Shown piece by piece: positions 35,501-44,935 of a stretch of 64,000 nt of DNA. A program made the position numbers and the translations under genes. Every line of letters starts with the position of its first letter. Position 1 is the stretch's first letter. The notes below the pieces were generated by a model that was given only the letters and a program-made list of their open reading frames with translations, searched no databases and was not told the DNA's origin. This DNA comes from Xenopus tropicalis. Its lineage: Eukaryota > Chordata > Amphibia > Anura > Pipidae. The stretch is taken from positions 152,745,547 to 152,809,546 of the forward strand of contig NC_030678.2 in the NCBI RefSeq assembly GCF_000004195.4, read 5' to 3'.

Positions 35501-38500
35501 GTAAATTGGACCCCAACAACCAGACAGCTGCTGAAATTCCAAACGGGAGAGCTGCTGAACAAAAAGCTAAATTTTTTGTTTTTTTAATTAAAAATATTAA
35601 ACACCCCCTTTCCATGTTAATGTGTAGTGTTACTGCACCCTTTAAAGGAACTGCTGCTTTAAACTAACAAATGTAACTTTACTCACTGTTGTACTCGACA
35701 CGCCTCACACATTAGAAGTGCTTTTCTGAGATTTCTACCAGATTTTTCAGCAATTTTGCGAGCAAGTTCCTGAGGAAGAATCAGCCCTTCCTTCTTACAG
35801 ACACTGAACAGAACAGTGCAAATCTAAAAAAACCAAAATGTAGAATATAGATGTTAACAATGCTAAGTAAAGTCTATAAAAGGTGAAAGGAAGAGGAGTA
35901 GATGTATTTTATATTTACCTCATCAACACTGGGAGCACATATACGCACAGCCAAACATCTACTTCGAATGGGAGCAATTACTTTGGATGTAGAATTACAA
36001 CACAAAATGAGTCTGCATGTAGACATATATTTCTCCATTGTTCTTCGCAAGGCGTGTTGAGCATCTTTAGTAAGTTTATCAACTTCAGTAAGCAAGACAA
36101 CTGTATAATAAAGTAATGGGAAACAATTCAACTAAAGAAGTTTTTTCTAGCTATTAATAATTTAAAACAATTAAGATGCAATATACACCTTCCATACGTT
36201 GATTTTTTTTTTATGCTATTATAAAGCACTAATGGAAAATGCTTTGTTTTCCCCTGAGCTCTCCTCCTAAACACAGGGCAATTTTATTTAAAGGGAGATG
36301 AGTTCTGTATAAACAACCCCCTTTCTCTTCTGCTGCCTTAGATTTTGAGATATAGACCAGCTGCAATACCGAAGGTTTGTCTCTGTACTAGATAGATAGA
36401 TATAAGAGCTTATGGTGCAATGATTATAACTGTATGGTCAGAGGGAGAAAAAATAAATCTGATAAATATAAAAGCATTATCAAATAAAAGTATAACAATG
36501 CACATCAAATTTCACATGCATCGGTTTCAACAGGCTTTTGAAACTCAAATGTTTTGCTGAATAGGACCGAGCTGCAGCATGAGGAAAGTGTATATGGCTG
36601 CATGATCAATGCACAATCCACTGCAATGTAAAATGGAATAGGCCCGTAAAAGGTAAAGGTGGGGATGTATTGGGGCTGCGGTATTTAAATGCATGCATGA
36701 ACTCTAAGTACAACAAAGAGATCATTAATTAGGACGGGTTTCATTCCCGTGTAAACGCCAACATTTGCTTATCAAACAGGAAGATATCTTTATATTGCAC
36801 TTACTGTATACATAGCACTGTACATTACAGTTCATACGTACCTACCTTTAAAATCTCTTTGAGTACTTGTCTCAAGCTGTTGAGACTGCGCAACTGTCTT
36901 TAACAGCTCTTGAATTACAACTCGATCACTGTTACCAGCATCACTGGTGAAAAAAAAAAGAAAAAAATTGTTTCTCTAAGGAAAAGGGTTAGTAGTCTCA
37001 ATACAATCCCGTTACGAGCTGTCATCACCAATGCCCTTTCTGAAAATTTCCCTGTTGATAAAAGCAGCTAAGATTAGTTTGACCCCTGGGCCTATACAGG
37101 AATCATTTACCATGTGTACCAACCATCAGCTCTGGCATTCACAAGAATTAAAAATACATTTACCGCCTTATTTTTTATGTTGAGGGTTTTTTTTAATAAT
37201 GTTAATTTTTGCTGAGCAGCTATTTAGTTTGAAACTTAGCCTGGTTTGCTGACCACGGCTAGGAGGGACCTGAATAGACTAGACAAAGAACAGAAGAGGG
37301 CCTTGATGAAAACAAATGAACTTTGCCTCACAATTTCCTTACTGATTTCCAGGCTAGGCAGGGTTTTAAAGCGCTTCATTGCATGAAAATGTGTGTTTTA
37401 CAGGTGGCAACTAAAGAGACAGGTATTGTTGGGCACCACATCACCCACAGGAGGGATTTCCCATCCTAAGCGATGAAGTGTTCTGTGTGTTCTATTGCCC
37501 TTAAGATGTCTGACTGGACACAGGCAAAACGATTAAAATAAACAATAAGGAAATGGAGGATCTCTCAAATATATCTGTCTACATCCTGCTAATTGTTAAA
37601 GGGGCGATCAGCTTCAAAAAATGATACATAACATGAAACATGAGAAGAATGCTTAAAGTAAACTGCAATGCCGTACCTTGGATTCACTTCCAGGTGATAA
37701 TTGCTTGCTATAGTGCTAATTTCAATTTTCTTTTTAGATGGGGTCTGTTCAAATAAATTAAAAATTTGTTAGAATAGAGTTATGAACTATATATAAAAGA
37801 GGTCCACGCACTGAAATATAGGTTTATCTGTAAATAGGTGATTTCAGTACTAAGAAATAAAATATAAAATCTAATGACTCAATATAAAGACATATGTAAT
37901 GGTCAAAATACAACTTCTGGTTGACAATTTTTCAACCACACACTTTGTCAATGTTGCAGGGAGAGGAAGCATAAAAGGAATACTGTCAGGCATCAGTTAA
38001 TAGAGCTTCTCCAGCAGAATCCTGAATTGTAATATGTTTTTCAAAAAAAAAAAAAAAAAATTTTTATAATTAATTTTTAAATTTTACATAAGGCTAGCCA
38101 TATTCTTCATTTCCCAGGGTGCCACAGTCATGTGCCCTGTGCTCTGATAAACTTCAGTCACACTTTACTGCTACGTTGCAAGTTGTAGTGATATCACCCC
38201 CCTCCCAGCAGCAGTCAGATAATTGGGGGATCATGGTGGATAGAGGATTATCTGTCTTGGCCCACAGCTCCTCTTTACTTCCTGCAATTCTGATTGCTTA
38301 GGTGGTCCCCATATATTATCTCTCCCTCCCCTGGAAGTTCTGTATGGGTCAGCCTGGGTATAGCCAACTAAAAGGAGAACTAAAGCCTAACTGAAGTAGG
38401 CTATAAATGTAGGACATTATATTTTGGGCTCCTGTACCAACCAAAGTCAACCACAGCCCTTTAGCAGGGAAGATCTGTGCCCCCAAAGATGCCCCAGTAG

Positions 38501-39627
38501 CCCCCCATCTTTTCTGCCAATTCACTGCACATGCTCTGTGCTGCTGTCACTTACCTGAGCTTAGGGGCCAACTCACAGATGTGTATATATACACTATATA
38601 AGGCTGATTATTAATAAATTCAAATAATTACTACATGGTAATTTAGAAACCATCCACGTAGCTCCAGTTTATATAACAGCTCAACCTCATTTTCTGTTTG
38701 ATCATTTGTAACAACCCCTAGGCTTAGCTTCCCAACAGCAGCCCAGGGCACACTGCGCATGTGAGTGTCGCAGACACTTTCCAAGATGGGGAGCTCCAGT
38801 GACAATTTTGAAGTCCTGCTGTTGAGATGCTGAACCTTTAGGTTGGTGCAGTATGATCAGTCTATAAAATATGGCATTTATTCATTTTTAAAGTTTAGTT
38901 CTCCTTTAAGTCATTCATTCGTTGCCAGTCCGGAGGTATTATACAACCATCACTGGTAAGTGACACTAAATATTCCCTGATGACTTACTGTGATAGTCTG
39001 ATGCTCAATTCGAAGCTTCTCTACTCCTGCGCCGTATAATTCTCTCAACAAGCACATGATTCTTGTCTTTTTTCCCGCTCCAGACGGCCCAAAGACAAGC
39101 AGATGAGGAAAGTCTCCACATTGTACCTATACAGGGCACAAACAAGATGTCTTTCTAGGAATACTTTATAAACAATTCCAACTTTTTTTTTTTTTTATAA
39201 GGAAAACCCACTAAGCAACGGAATATGTAGGCACTTTATAAATAAATGTTAATAATAAAGTGTTAAGATGCAACATGCAGCATCCCAGCTGCTTTTGGTG
39301 CTTCAGGGCACCCGTAGGTGCAGCTATTGGATAAATGTGCTTAACTCATGCGTTCCCCTGGGTGAAGATACCACATATTTAACTTCCCAGCACCCCAAAT
39401 ATTTGCAAGAGTACAACTCAGCCATTAAACATATTTAACCTTAAGTATCTCCACATTAAAACACTGACTAGCCTACTGCTGCCCTGTTGCTTATGGGAAC
39501 TTCTTAACCTCAGTGTCTTAACAAGAAGAGGCCCACTCACCAGATTACGGAGCTGCACAGCTTGTTCTTTGTGGTAATCGAGTTTGGAGAGGGAACTCGG
39601 CCGATACTTATCAACCCACAAACTCAT
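32377..39627 (-). CDS. rfc3: Replication factor C subunit 3 (RFC3), spliced CDS
   Basis: Minus-strand exons 39627-39541, 39126-38989, 37744-37677, 36943-36846, 36100-35919, 35823-35687, 34687-34589, 32742-32673 and 32568-32377 join to exactly 356 residues, the length of human RFC3, and align throughout. RFC3 is a small subunit of the RFC1-5 clamp loader (and the Rad17, Ctf18 and Elg1 variants) that loads PCNA or 9-1-1 onto DNA in the nucleus. Visible landmarks: the N-terminal M-S-L-W-V-D-K-Y-R-P box; Walker A G-P-S-G-A-G-K-K-T near residues 42-50; the Walker B strand L-L-T-E-V-D, where T replaces the first acidic residue as normal for RFC3; the S-R-C arginine-finger motif near residue 178; and the C-terminal collar helices ending in G-L-E-A-M-M-F. 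The start is fixed by homology; an in-frame ATG at 39708 would add 27 unrelated residues. Confidence 0.96.
32673..32742 (-). CDS. rfc3: rfc3 exon 8
   Basis: 70 nt: completes Arg, then L-L-E-V-R-G-R-L-Y-E-L-L to I-P-P-E-I-I-I-K. Acceptor 'ttttgtatcag', donor GTATGT. Confidence 0.94.
32931..33169. mobile_element. Complete MITE, TAGGGATGCA termini
   Basis: Exact 10-bp inverted ends TAGGGATGCA at 32931 and TGCATCCCTA at 33169. Several 'gaattcggctgaat' style internal inverted motifs. Within rfc3 intron 7. Family is a common Xenopus short element. Confidence 0.82.
33985..34355 (+). repeat. Local repeat family B, copy 1
   Basis: Begins 'aactggaggagtcccaag', has a 'ctgattggctgctgggga' core, and ends near 'ttttcccatgacagtactcc'. 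Matches the inverted copy at 37960-38345 and the same-orientation copy at 40905-41770. Noncoding, in rfc3 intron 7. Confidence 0.65.
34589..34687 (-). CDS. rfc3: rfc3 exon 7, followed by a GC donor
   Basis: 99 nt: Y-P-F-S-A-D-Q-D-L-P-E-T-D-W-E to S-Q-Q-T-P-Q and the first two bases of Arg. The boundary required by homology is CAAAG/GCAAGA, a GC rather than GT donor. A GT six bases further (GA/GTGTTT) would add Gln-Glu in frame. Confidence 0.88.
34887..35148. repeat. Fold-back element in rfc3 intron 6
   Basis: Arms around 34887-34940 and 35075-35148 are imperfect reverse complements (for example 'gatagatctctgctac' against 'gtagcagagatctat'), with further pairing inward around 'aatcgctggt'/'accagcgatt'. 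Predicted long hairpin. Confidence 0.7.
35252..35650. repeat. T2-like end and associated repeat sequence
   Basis: GTAGTTCACCTTTAA at about 35258-35272 looks like a T2 terminus. The following sequence to about 35650 shares a 'ttgctagggtaaattgga'/'cagacag' block, in related form, with 47080-47490. Exact element limits not resolved. Confidence 0.4.
35687..35823 (-). CDS. rfc3: rfc3 exon 6
   Basis: 137 nt: I-C-T-V-L-F-S-V-C-K-K-E-G-L through N-L-R-K-A-L-L-M-C-E-A-C-R-V-Q. Includes the sensor 2 region. Acceptor 'ttttttag', donor GTGAGT after a split Gln codon. Confidence 0.93.
35919..36100 (-). CDS. rfc3: rfc3 exon 5 (Walker B, sensor 1, arginine finger)
   Basis: 182 nt. Contains L-L-T-E-V-D-K-L, A-L-R-R-T-M-E-K-Y, L-C-C-N-S-T-S-K and I-R-S-R-C. 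The most conserved part of the protein. Donor GTAAAT, then a 95-bp intron. Confidence 0.96.
36846..36943 (-). CDS. rfc3: rfc3 exon 4
   Basis: 98 nt: D-A-G-N-S-D-R-V-V-I to Q-R-D-F-K with split codons at both ends. Acceptor 'tttttcaccag', donor GTAGGT. Confidence 0.93.
37677..37744 (-). CDS. rfc3: rfc3 exon 3
   Basis: 68 nt from T-P-S-K-K-K-I-E-I-S to E-V-N-P and a split serine. Acceptor 'tttgaacag', donor GTACGG. Confidence 0.93.
37960..38345 (-). repeat. Local repeat family B, copy 2 (inverted)
   Basis: Inverted relative to 33985-34355; shares the 'gagcttctccagcagaatcc' and 'tgatatcaccccc' blocks. Carries a poly-A tract near 38043-38060. In rfc3 intron 2. Confidence 0.65.
38368..38909. mobile_element. 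T2-type MITE (AAAGGAGAACTAAA ends)
   Basis: Left end 'taaaaggagaactaaagcc' (TTAA mutated), right end 'tttagttctcctttaa' closing at 38909. Noncoding. In rfc3 intron 2, about 80 bp from exon 2. Confidence 0.78.
38989..39126 (-). CDS. rfc3: rfc3 exon 2 (Walker A)
   Basis: 46 codons, V-Q-C-G-D-F to E-H-Q-T-I-T, carrying the G-P-S-G-A-G-K-K-T nucleotide-binding loop. Acceptor 'cctgtatag', donor GTAAGT. Confidence 0.95.
39180..39265 (+). repeat. Poly-T tract and L2-type 3' tail remnant
   Basis: A T run near 39183-39196, then 'caacggaatatgtaggcactttataaat' style sequence split by 'aataaatgttaataataa'. It matches the 3' tail at 16575-16640. In rfc3 intron 1. Confidence 0.55.
39541..39627 (-). CDS. 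rfc3: rfc3 exon 1 coding part (29 codons)
   Basis: M-S-L-W-V-D-K-Y-R-P start, ends after ...L-R-N-L with donor GTGAGT. A at -3 gives an acceptable Kozak context. Confidence 0.95.
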
Positions 39628-39664
39628 GATGCAGCTCCGCACAGACCCCGGTATGTTATTGCGC

Positions 39665-39701
39665 TTCCCGCTCCAAAATCCAGAGGTTCTTGCGCGCGAA
39701 A
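39665..39701 (-). promoter_or_regulatory. Two E2F-like sites upstream of the rfc3 start
   Basis: On the minus strand TTTCGCGC lies at 39701-39694 and GCGGGAA at 39671-39665, 38-75 nt upstream of the ATG. Both fit the E2F consensus core, and E2F control is expected for a replication factor. They may sit in the promoter or 5' UTR since the transcription start is not known. Confidence 0.5.
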
Positions 39702-39781
39702 ACTTCAACCAGATGACACACGCAGGCGCAGAACTGATGTTCTCTCGGCGAGCCTTCCCACATAATCACTATACGCATGCG

Positions 39782-39849
39782 CTAAAGGCTCACACAGAGG
39801 GTTGGAACGCAGGCTCTAAAGGCTCACTCAGAGGGTTGGAACGCATGCA
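39782..39849. repeat. 34-bp tandem duplication upstream of rfc3
   Basis: Two near-identical units with period 34: 'taaaggctcacacagagggt' at 39783 and the matching unit at 39817. About 155-220 bp upstream of the start codon. Confidence 0.8.
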
Positions 39850-39899
39850 TTTTTGTAGGGTAGCCGTGTGGTGTCAGGCAATATCAGTTTAGTCACTGT

Positions 39900-40202
39900 G
39901 ATTACAAACAAGATTAATGTAATACAAGCTATAACTGAATAATTATATCTGGCCAATTAAATGATTTAATGGGACCTATCACAGCCCTAGCTGCGTGAGG
40001 GCATTGTCGGTAACTGCTGGATGTCCCACACAGTAACCAAGATTATAAAATCATTTTCTCAGGCTTTGCTTTTGGGCTTGAGTTTTACGTTGGATACCAA
40101 GTGTGCCAATGCTATTCTTTTGCTATTCTTTTAATTCTAAAACAACTGGTAGAACTTTAGAACAGGACACAGTATGATTACCAATAGCATAGCCACATTT
40201 AC
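39900..40202. other. Intergenic, nothing recognised
   Basis: Upstream flank of rfc3; no repeat or gene assigned. Confidence 0.4.
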
Positions 40203-40210
40203 TGGCGCTT

Positions 40211-40552
40211 CTTAAGGTGGCCACCCACGTGGCGATTTACGATCTTTCGTTGCGACTGATGGTCACACGAAATCATTCAATCGGCCACTAACGTTCAGGG
40301 CTGAAACGGCAGGTAAGGCGGTAGAAACAATAGGATTTCTACCTCCTTCTGCCGATTCAGCCCTGAAGGCAGATTTTGGTCAGGCGCTTCTATGGCGCCC
40401 GATCAAAATCTTTTAACCCGCCCGATCGGTGAGTCGACCGATAGCAGCTTCCTGCGATATCAGTTCACTCACCTACTTGCCATACACGCACCGAATGTCG
40501 TACAAAACGAGGTTTCGTACGATATCCTCGGTGTGTGTATGGCCAGCTTTAT
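40211..40552. mobile_element. Nonautonomous hAT-like element with 8-bp target duplication (copy 2)
   Basis: Flanked by TGGCGCTT at 40203-40210 and 40553-40560. Terminal inverted repeats 'cttaaggtggcca' and 'tggccagctttat'. Body matches 22890-23216, including the 'tttctacctccttctgccga' block and its inverse. The 8-bp duplication fits a hAT-type transposase. Confidence 0.85.
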
Positions 40553-40560
40553 TGGCGCTT

Positions 40561-42976
40561 AGGGTTAGTGCAGTATGGAGCTATTTAAATGCAAGTGGGC
40601 AAGGAGGCAGGAATATTAGGGGAGTTACACATTTACCAATGTATTTATTGCCGGTAAATTTGTAGTACTGGCCCTGGTCGTAGCAGGTGATTTACTGGCT
40701 AGGCCACTGAAATACCCTAGTTCCCAATCGCACCCAATCAACAAATTACTACAATTACTCTTATGTTATTATGTTTTTAGGGGGGAAAAAAGCCTCAGGA
40801 AAAAATGGAAGTACATATGCATAACGTTCTACTGTAAAAACAATGAAAGGAATTATTTTGCTGGAAACTTTAGTTAATAGTACTGCATTAGCAGAATTCT
40901 GCAATTGATATAACTGGAGGAGTCATGGACGGACTTGGGTGTTTTAATGTTGAGTGCTATTCTCATATCTACTACCACTAGGTGGGGCACAGGAGCATTT
41001 TTAGCAGTCAGAGAGCTGTTATCTTCCCATTGTTCTGCTAATCAGCTGCTGGGGGGAAAGAGACTGGGTGACATCACTCCAACTTACATCACAGCAGTAA
41101 AGAGAGACTTAAGTTTATCACCATGTTACACGGCACTCAGGAAACTAAGCCCCACTTAGTATGGACCAAAACGTGTTTTTGGTAGTCAGCAATAAAGAAA
41201 TTTTGCAGCAGTGAGTCTGCATTTGAGTGCTCTCCTCTTTTACTACTTTTTATGGATTGTGTTAATGTAGAGGCTCCAAGCCTAACTCTATTAATGTTTT
41301 CCCCAACACAAATTAAACACAGTCTATTTGCACATTTCTTTTTCTTGGTGGAAATCAATCACTTTACTAAAAGAGCTTAAAACAAAGTCTTGTGCTCACC
41401 AAATTTTCAATAAGTTTGGGTGCCCATGCCCCGAACCTTTCCCATAGACTTTTCTCTCCATCTAATCAACCAACAAGCTTAAGTTAATTTCCGAAGTTAA
41501 CAGATATGCAGGTCATTCACCGCTTTGGTGGTCCAGGTGCAGCACCCCAGACCCGTAGCATAGGGGGCGATCTGGGTGTCCGACGAGTGCGCGACAAATT
41601 TAGTCTTTAATTGGTACTTTTTATGGATGTCTAGCTTCACATCAATTTTCAAAATCTGTTTGCTCTTTTGAAAAACGGTTTTCAATGCAGGATTCTGCTG
41701 AAGGAGCACTATTAACCGGTGCATTTTGTAAAAAAAAAAATGTTTTCCCCTGACAAAACCACTTTAAATACAGTGAAAAGCAGTGGGAACTTTAGTTATG
41801 TGAAGCTTGGAGCAGGTTTCAACATTGTATAAATGAAAATTAAGTCAAATATAGTTTGCATTGCCAAAATGTTCCCATGCCTCACCTAGTGTTAGATATG
41901 AGAAGAGCACTCAATAACAAAACACTCAAGTCCAGCCATGACTCCTCCAGTTACATTGAGTAGGAGAAAAAATAGCTTATCTTAAAGCAGTTGCTTGTGT
42001 AGTGATGGCTCTTTCCAAAAGCTCAGGCACAAAGACCTTAGCTCGCTGCCTACAGTAATAATACATTTATACATTTACTTGTTCAAGAATAACATTTGAA
42101 ATAGTAGAATTAATTATTTGTAACGTTCACAGTGCAATTTAGAAATAAAAACTACACCATAAAATCATGACAGAATCCCTTTAAAAAATAACTTGCTAGT
42201 GTTTTAAATCAATATTTTTTTAAAGGAAAAATTATCGAGCTCTAAAAACTAATTTTCTATCATAGCTCAATCAGCAAACATAGAGGGCTAAAGGGAGCGC
42301 AATATGCAGGGGGCTCTCAAATCAAAAGCCACTTTTCCTACTTTCATGTTACCTTGCTGGGCTCTGGAGAGATAAAGCAGTGTGCAAAGGGCTGTGGCAT
42401 CTGCTGCCAACCCCACCCTCACCAGTGTTCTGATGGCACAACTTACAATAAGATACATCTAAGAAAGTGTGCGCTGCAATTATCATTTCTCTTTGCAGTG
42501 ACAGGGACACAATATTGGAGCTTGTGGGCCATCAGCAGATGTCACAGCACTGTGACTGCCTTGGGAACACTTCTTGGCTCTCTAAAGCACAGTACAGTGC
42601 AGTGACATGACAGCTGGTTGTGGGGTGAGCAACCCACCCAGAATGTTTCTCACTGGAGAGTTCTCCTGGATAGTATATTAACACCTGGGCTGCTGAGCCT
42701 GCAGCGATCCTTTGATGGCTGGAGAACTGTCAGAGGAAAGAGACCTTTAACCTAATTTTCCTCTTAAAAAAATGCAAAGGTGAGAACCTTTTTGCTTCAT
42801 TTTTTTCTGAGGCTTTATCTCTCCTTTTTTTTCTCTGTGGGAAACATGTAAATACTCCATGATACAATAAACTTATAGTGCCTTATGGCTGCTACTACAT
42901 TGGCAGCAAGTTCGGCAGTGGTGCAGAATAATGTAATTTAAACGGTGGAACAGACAGATACAGACTGTACAGAACA
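40561..42976. repeat. Intergenic with local repeat family B, copy 3, interrupted
   Basis: From about 40905 to 41105 it matches the first half of family B, and from about 41640 to 41766 the second half. The roughly 530 bp between are different sequence, so this copy is split. An inverted piece of its 5' end recurs near 41895-41955. Sequence from 41960 to 42976 is unassigned; I found no coding function in the 83-codon frame at 42354. Confidence 0.5.
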
Positions 42977-43523
42977 TTAAAGGGGAACTCCACCAAAACC
43001 CAACTTAAGCTATTTGAAAAGTAAACATAATTTCAAGAAACTTTGCAATATACATCAATTAAATAATATGCTCCCTTGCCATGATGTAATGTAAGTTAAT
43101 GTAATAATATGGTTTGGAACAGTTCCCTAAGCCTGGACCCCTGTTCCCCTGCTGATCTGGCTGGCTACTTTGAGACTCAAAAAAAAACAGAAATTGACTG
43201 CCTTCAGCCTTCCATCAGCCTGCATCCACCAAATCCCATAATTCCATGCACACGTGATGTCAATAAGGAAAGGAACATCACAGTGCAATGCATTGTGGGT
43301 TACCTAGTTCCTGCATGCTGTCTGTAAGATGTGGAGAAGTGATTACAATTTGTAATATCAATGTTTTAGTCCCTCCTCCCCTTCCAGGATTTCAAATGAT
43401 GCAGAAAGAGAAAAACTGTTTTGCAGCTGGATTTCAGCATATAAAATGGTATTTATTCATACTTTTGAAGGAACAGATTACAATATAGGTATGTTATGGT
43501 TGGAAGCCAGACTTCCCCTTTAA
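42977..43523. mobile_element. T2-type MITE, complete (TTAAAGGGGAACTCC end)
   Basis: TTAAAGGGGAA at 42977 and TTCCCCTTTAA at 43523. Interior as in 11835-12313. Noncoding. Confidence 0.82.
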
Positions 43524-44510
43524 GGGCACTAGATGTTTAAGCAAATCTCTCTTTAGCACTAATATTTTACTATCCCTTGTTCCACTAGATGTCAGTGTTC
43601 ACATCACAAAGCCTTTCAGTCATAGGCGTATGCACATTTTTAAGATTTGTTAAAGATATCAATATTGCTATTAGTATCAGCACATGCGTTTTCCACTTCT
43701 CTCATGGGCCTTGGCTATTAGCCTGGCTTGTTTCATGTGGTTCTCCCTCGTGTGTTAGTTTTATTGAACTAGGGAGGATTCCCTGAGACTGTCTGTGCCT
43801 ACTAAACCCTTATGGATTCTGGCTAGGGTTGTCATCCTGCCGGTATTTGACCGTCCCAGCTGGAAAATCACCATCTTGGGCCAGGGCTGAAATTACAGAT
43901 TTACCGACAATATAATTGCTGGGAAATTTGAAGTACACTGTAAATCCTTCCCTTCCCTGACCCTCTCCACTTTCAGATTCCCCTACCAACTCCGGCAATT
44001 TCCCCATCTACTCTGTCCATTTCCCTGCCCTGTGAGACATCACCTCCTATTCCCCCACCTGAAGGCTGGTATTTAATTACAAAAAAGGTGGCATCCCTAA
44101 TTCTGGCTGTTCAACAAGTCTTATTCTAGAGTTGGGTATAGTAGACAAGCATAACCATGAGACCTTCTAAACCTGTCTTATGGGAAGAATCCAAGGTGGC
44201 CATGTGGTTTTCTGTAGCTGCGGGCGTTACCATAGTGGCTCAAAACCTGGTTACCCAAGGGCCCAAATGGGCAGAACAGGAATATTTTTTTTAAAAAAAA
44301 GCCTCTTTGGAAAAATGCAGAACTAATGTTGCCTTGGGTGGCCCTGCAAAAGGAATCTATATCCATAAACAGTAAAGCCCTGCTTAATTGTTTTTAATAC
44401 ATGTTTTAGGGGCAGCAGAAAAAATTAAATTGCTGGTCAGACAGCAGCCTCCTTCCACTGCAATCTCCAGAATTCAGACTGAGAAAATCTTTAAAACAGA
44501 TAAGCCTCAC
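43524..44510. other. Intergenic, nothing recognised
   Basis: No gene, RNA or repeat assigned. Confidence 0.4.
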
Positions 44511-44935
44511 TTAAAGGAACATTAACACCAAAAAATTAAAGAGCTTTAAAGTAATAAAAATATAATGCACTGTTGCCCTGCACTGGTAAAACTGGGGTGT
44601 TTGCTACAGTAACCCTACTATAATTTATATAATAAGCTGCTGTGTAGCCATGGGGGCAGCCATTCAAGCTGGAAAAAAGGAGAAAAGGCACAGGTTACAT
44701 AGCAGATAACAGATAAGCTCTGTAGAATACAATAGTGTTTTATCTGTTATCTGCTATGTGCCTGTGCCTTTTCTCCTTTGAATGGCTGCCCCCATGGCTA
44801 CACAGCAGCTTATTTATATAAATTATAGTAGGGTTTCTGAAATAAACACACAACTTTTACCAGTGCAGGGCAGCAGCACATTATATTTTAGTTACTTTTA
44901 TACACTTTCATTTTTTGGTGTTACTGTTCCTTTAA
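44511..44935. mobile_element. T2-type MITE, almost fully palindromic
   Basis: TTAAAGGAACATTAACACC at 44511 and its inverted partner ending CCTTTAA at 44935. The interior from about 44645 to 44810 is a long near-perfect inverted repeat around 44730 ('gccatgggggcagccattca' against its reverse complement). Same family at 20417 and, partially, at 58790. Confidence 0.82.

Larger units (their letters stand above)
31677..39720 (-). other. rfc3: Gene span: rfc3
   Basis: Nine coding exons on the minus strand from 39627 to 32377. Introns of 414, 1244, 733, 745, 95, 999, 1846 and 104 bp, read in gene order. All are GT-AG except intron 7, which appears to be GC-AG. Introns host a MITE (32931), a fold-back element (34887) and two copies of a local repeat family (33985, 37960). 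Confidence 0.9.

Noticed and set aside
39625..39708. Longer rfc3 start at 39708 adding 27 residues
   Set aside because: The extra residues match nothing in RFC3, and the internal ATG gives the conserved M-S-L-W-V-D-K-Y-R-P N-terminus and 356 residues exactly.
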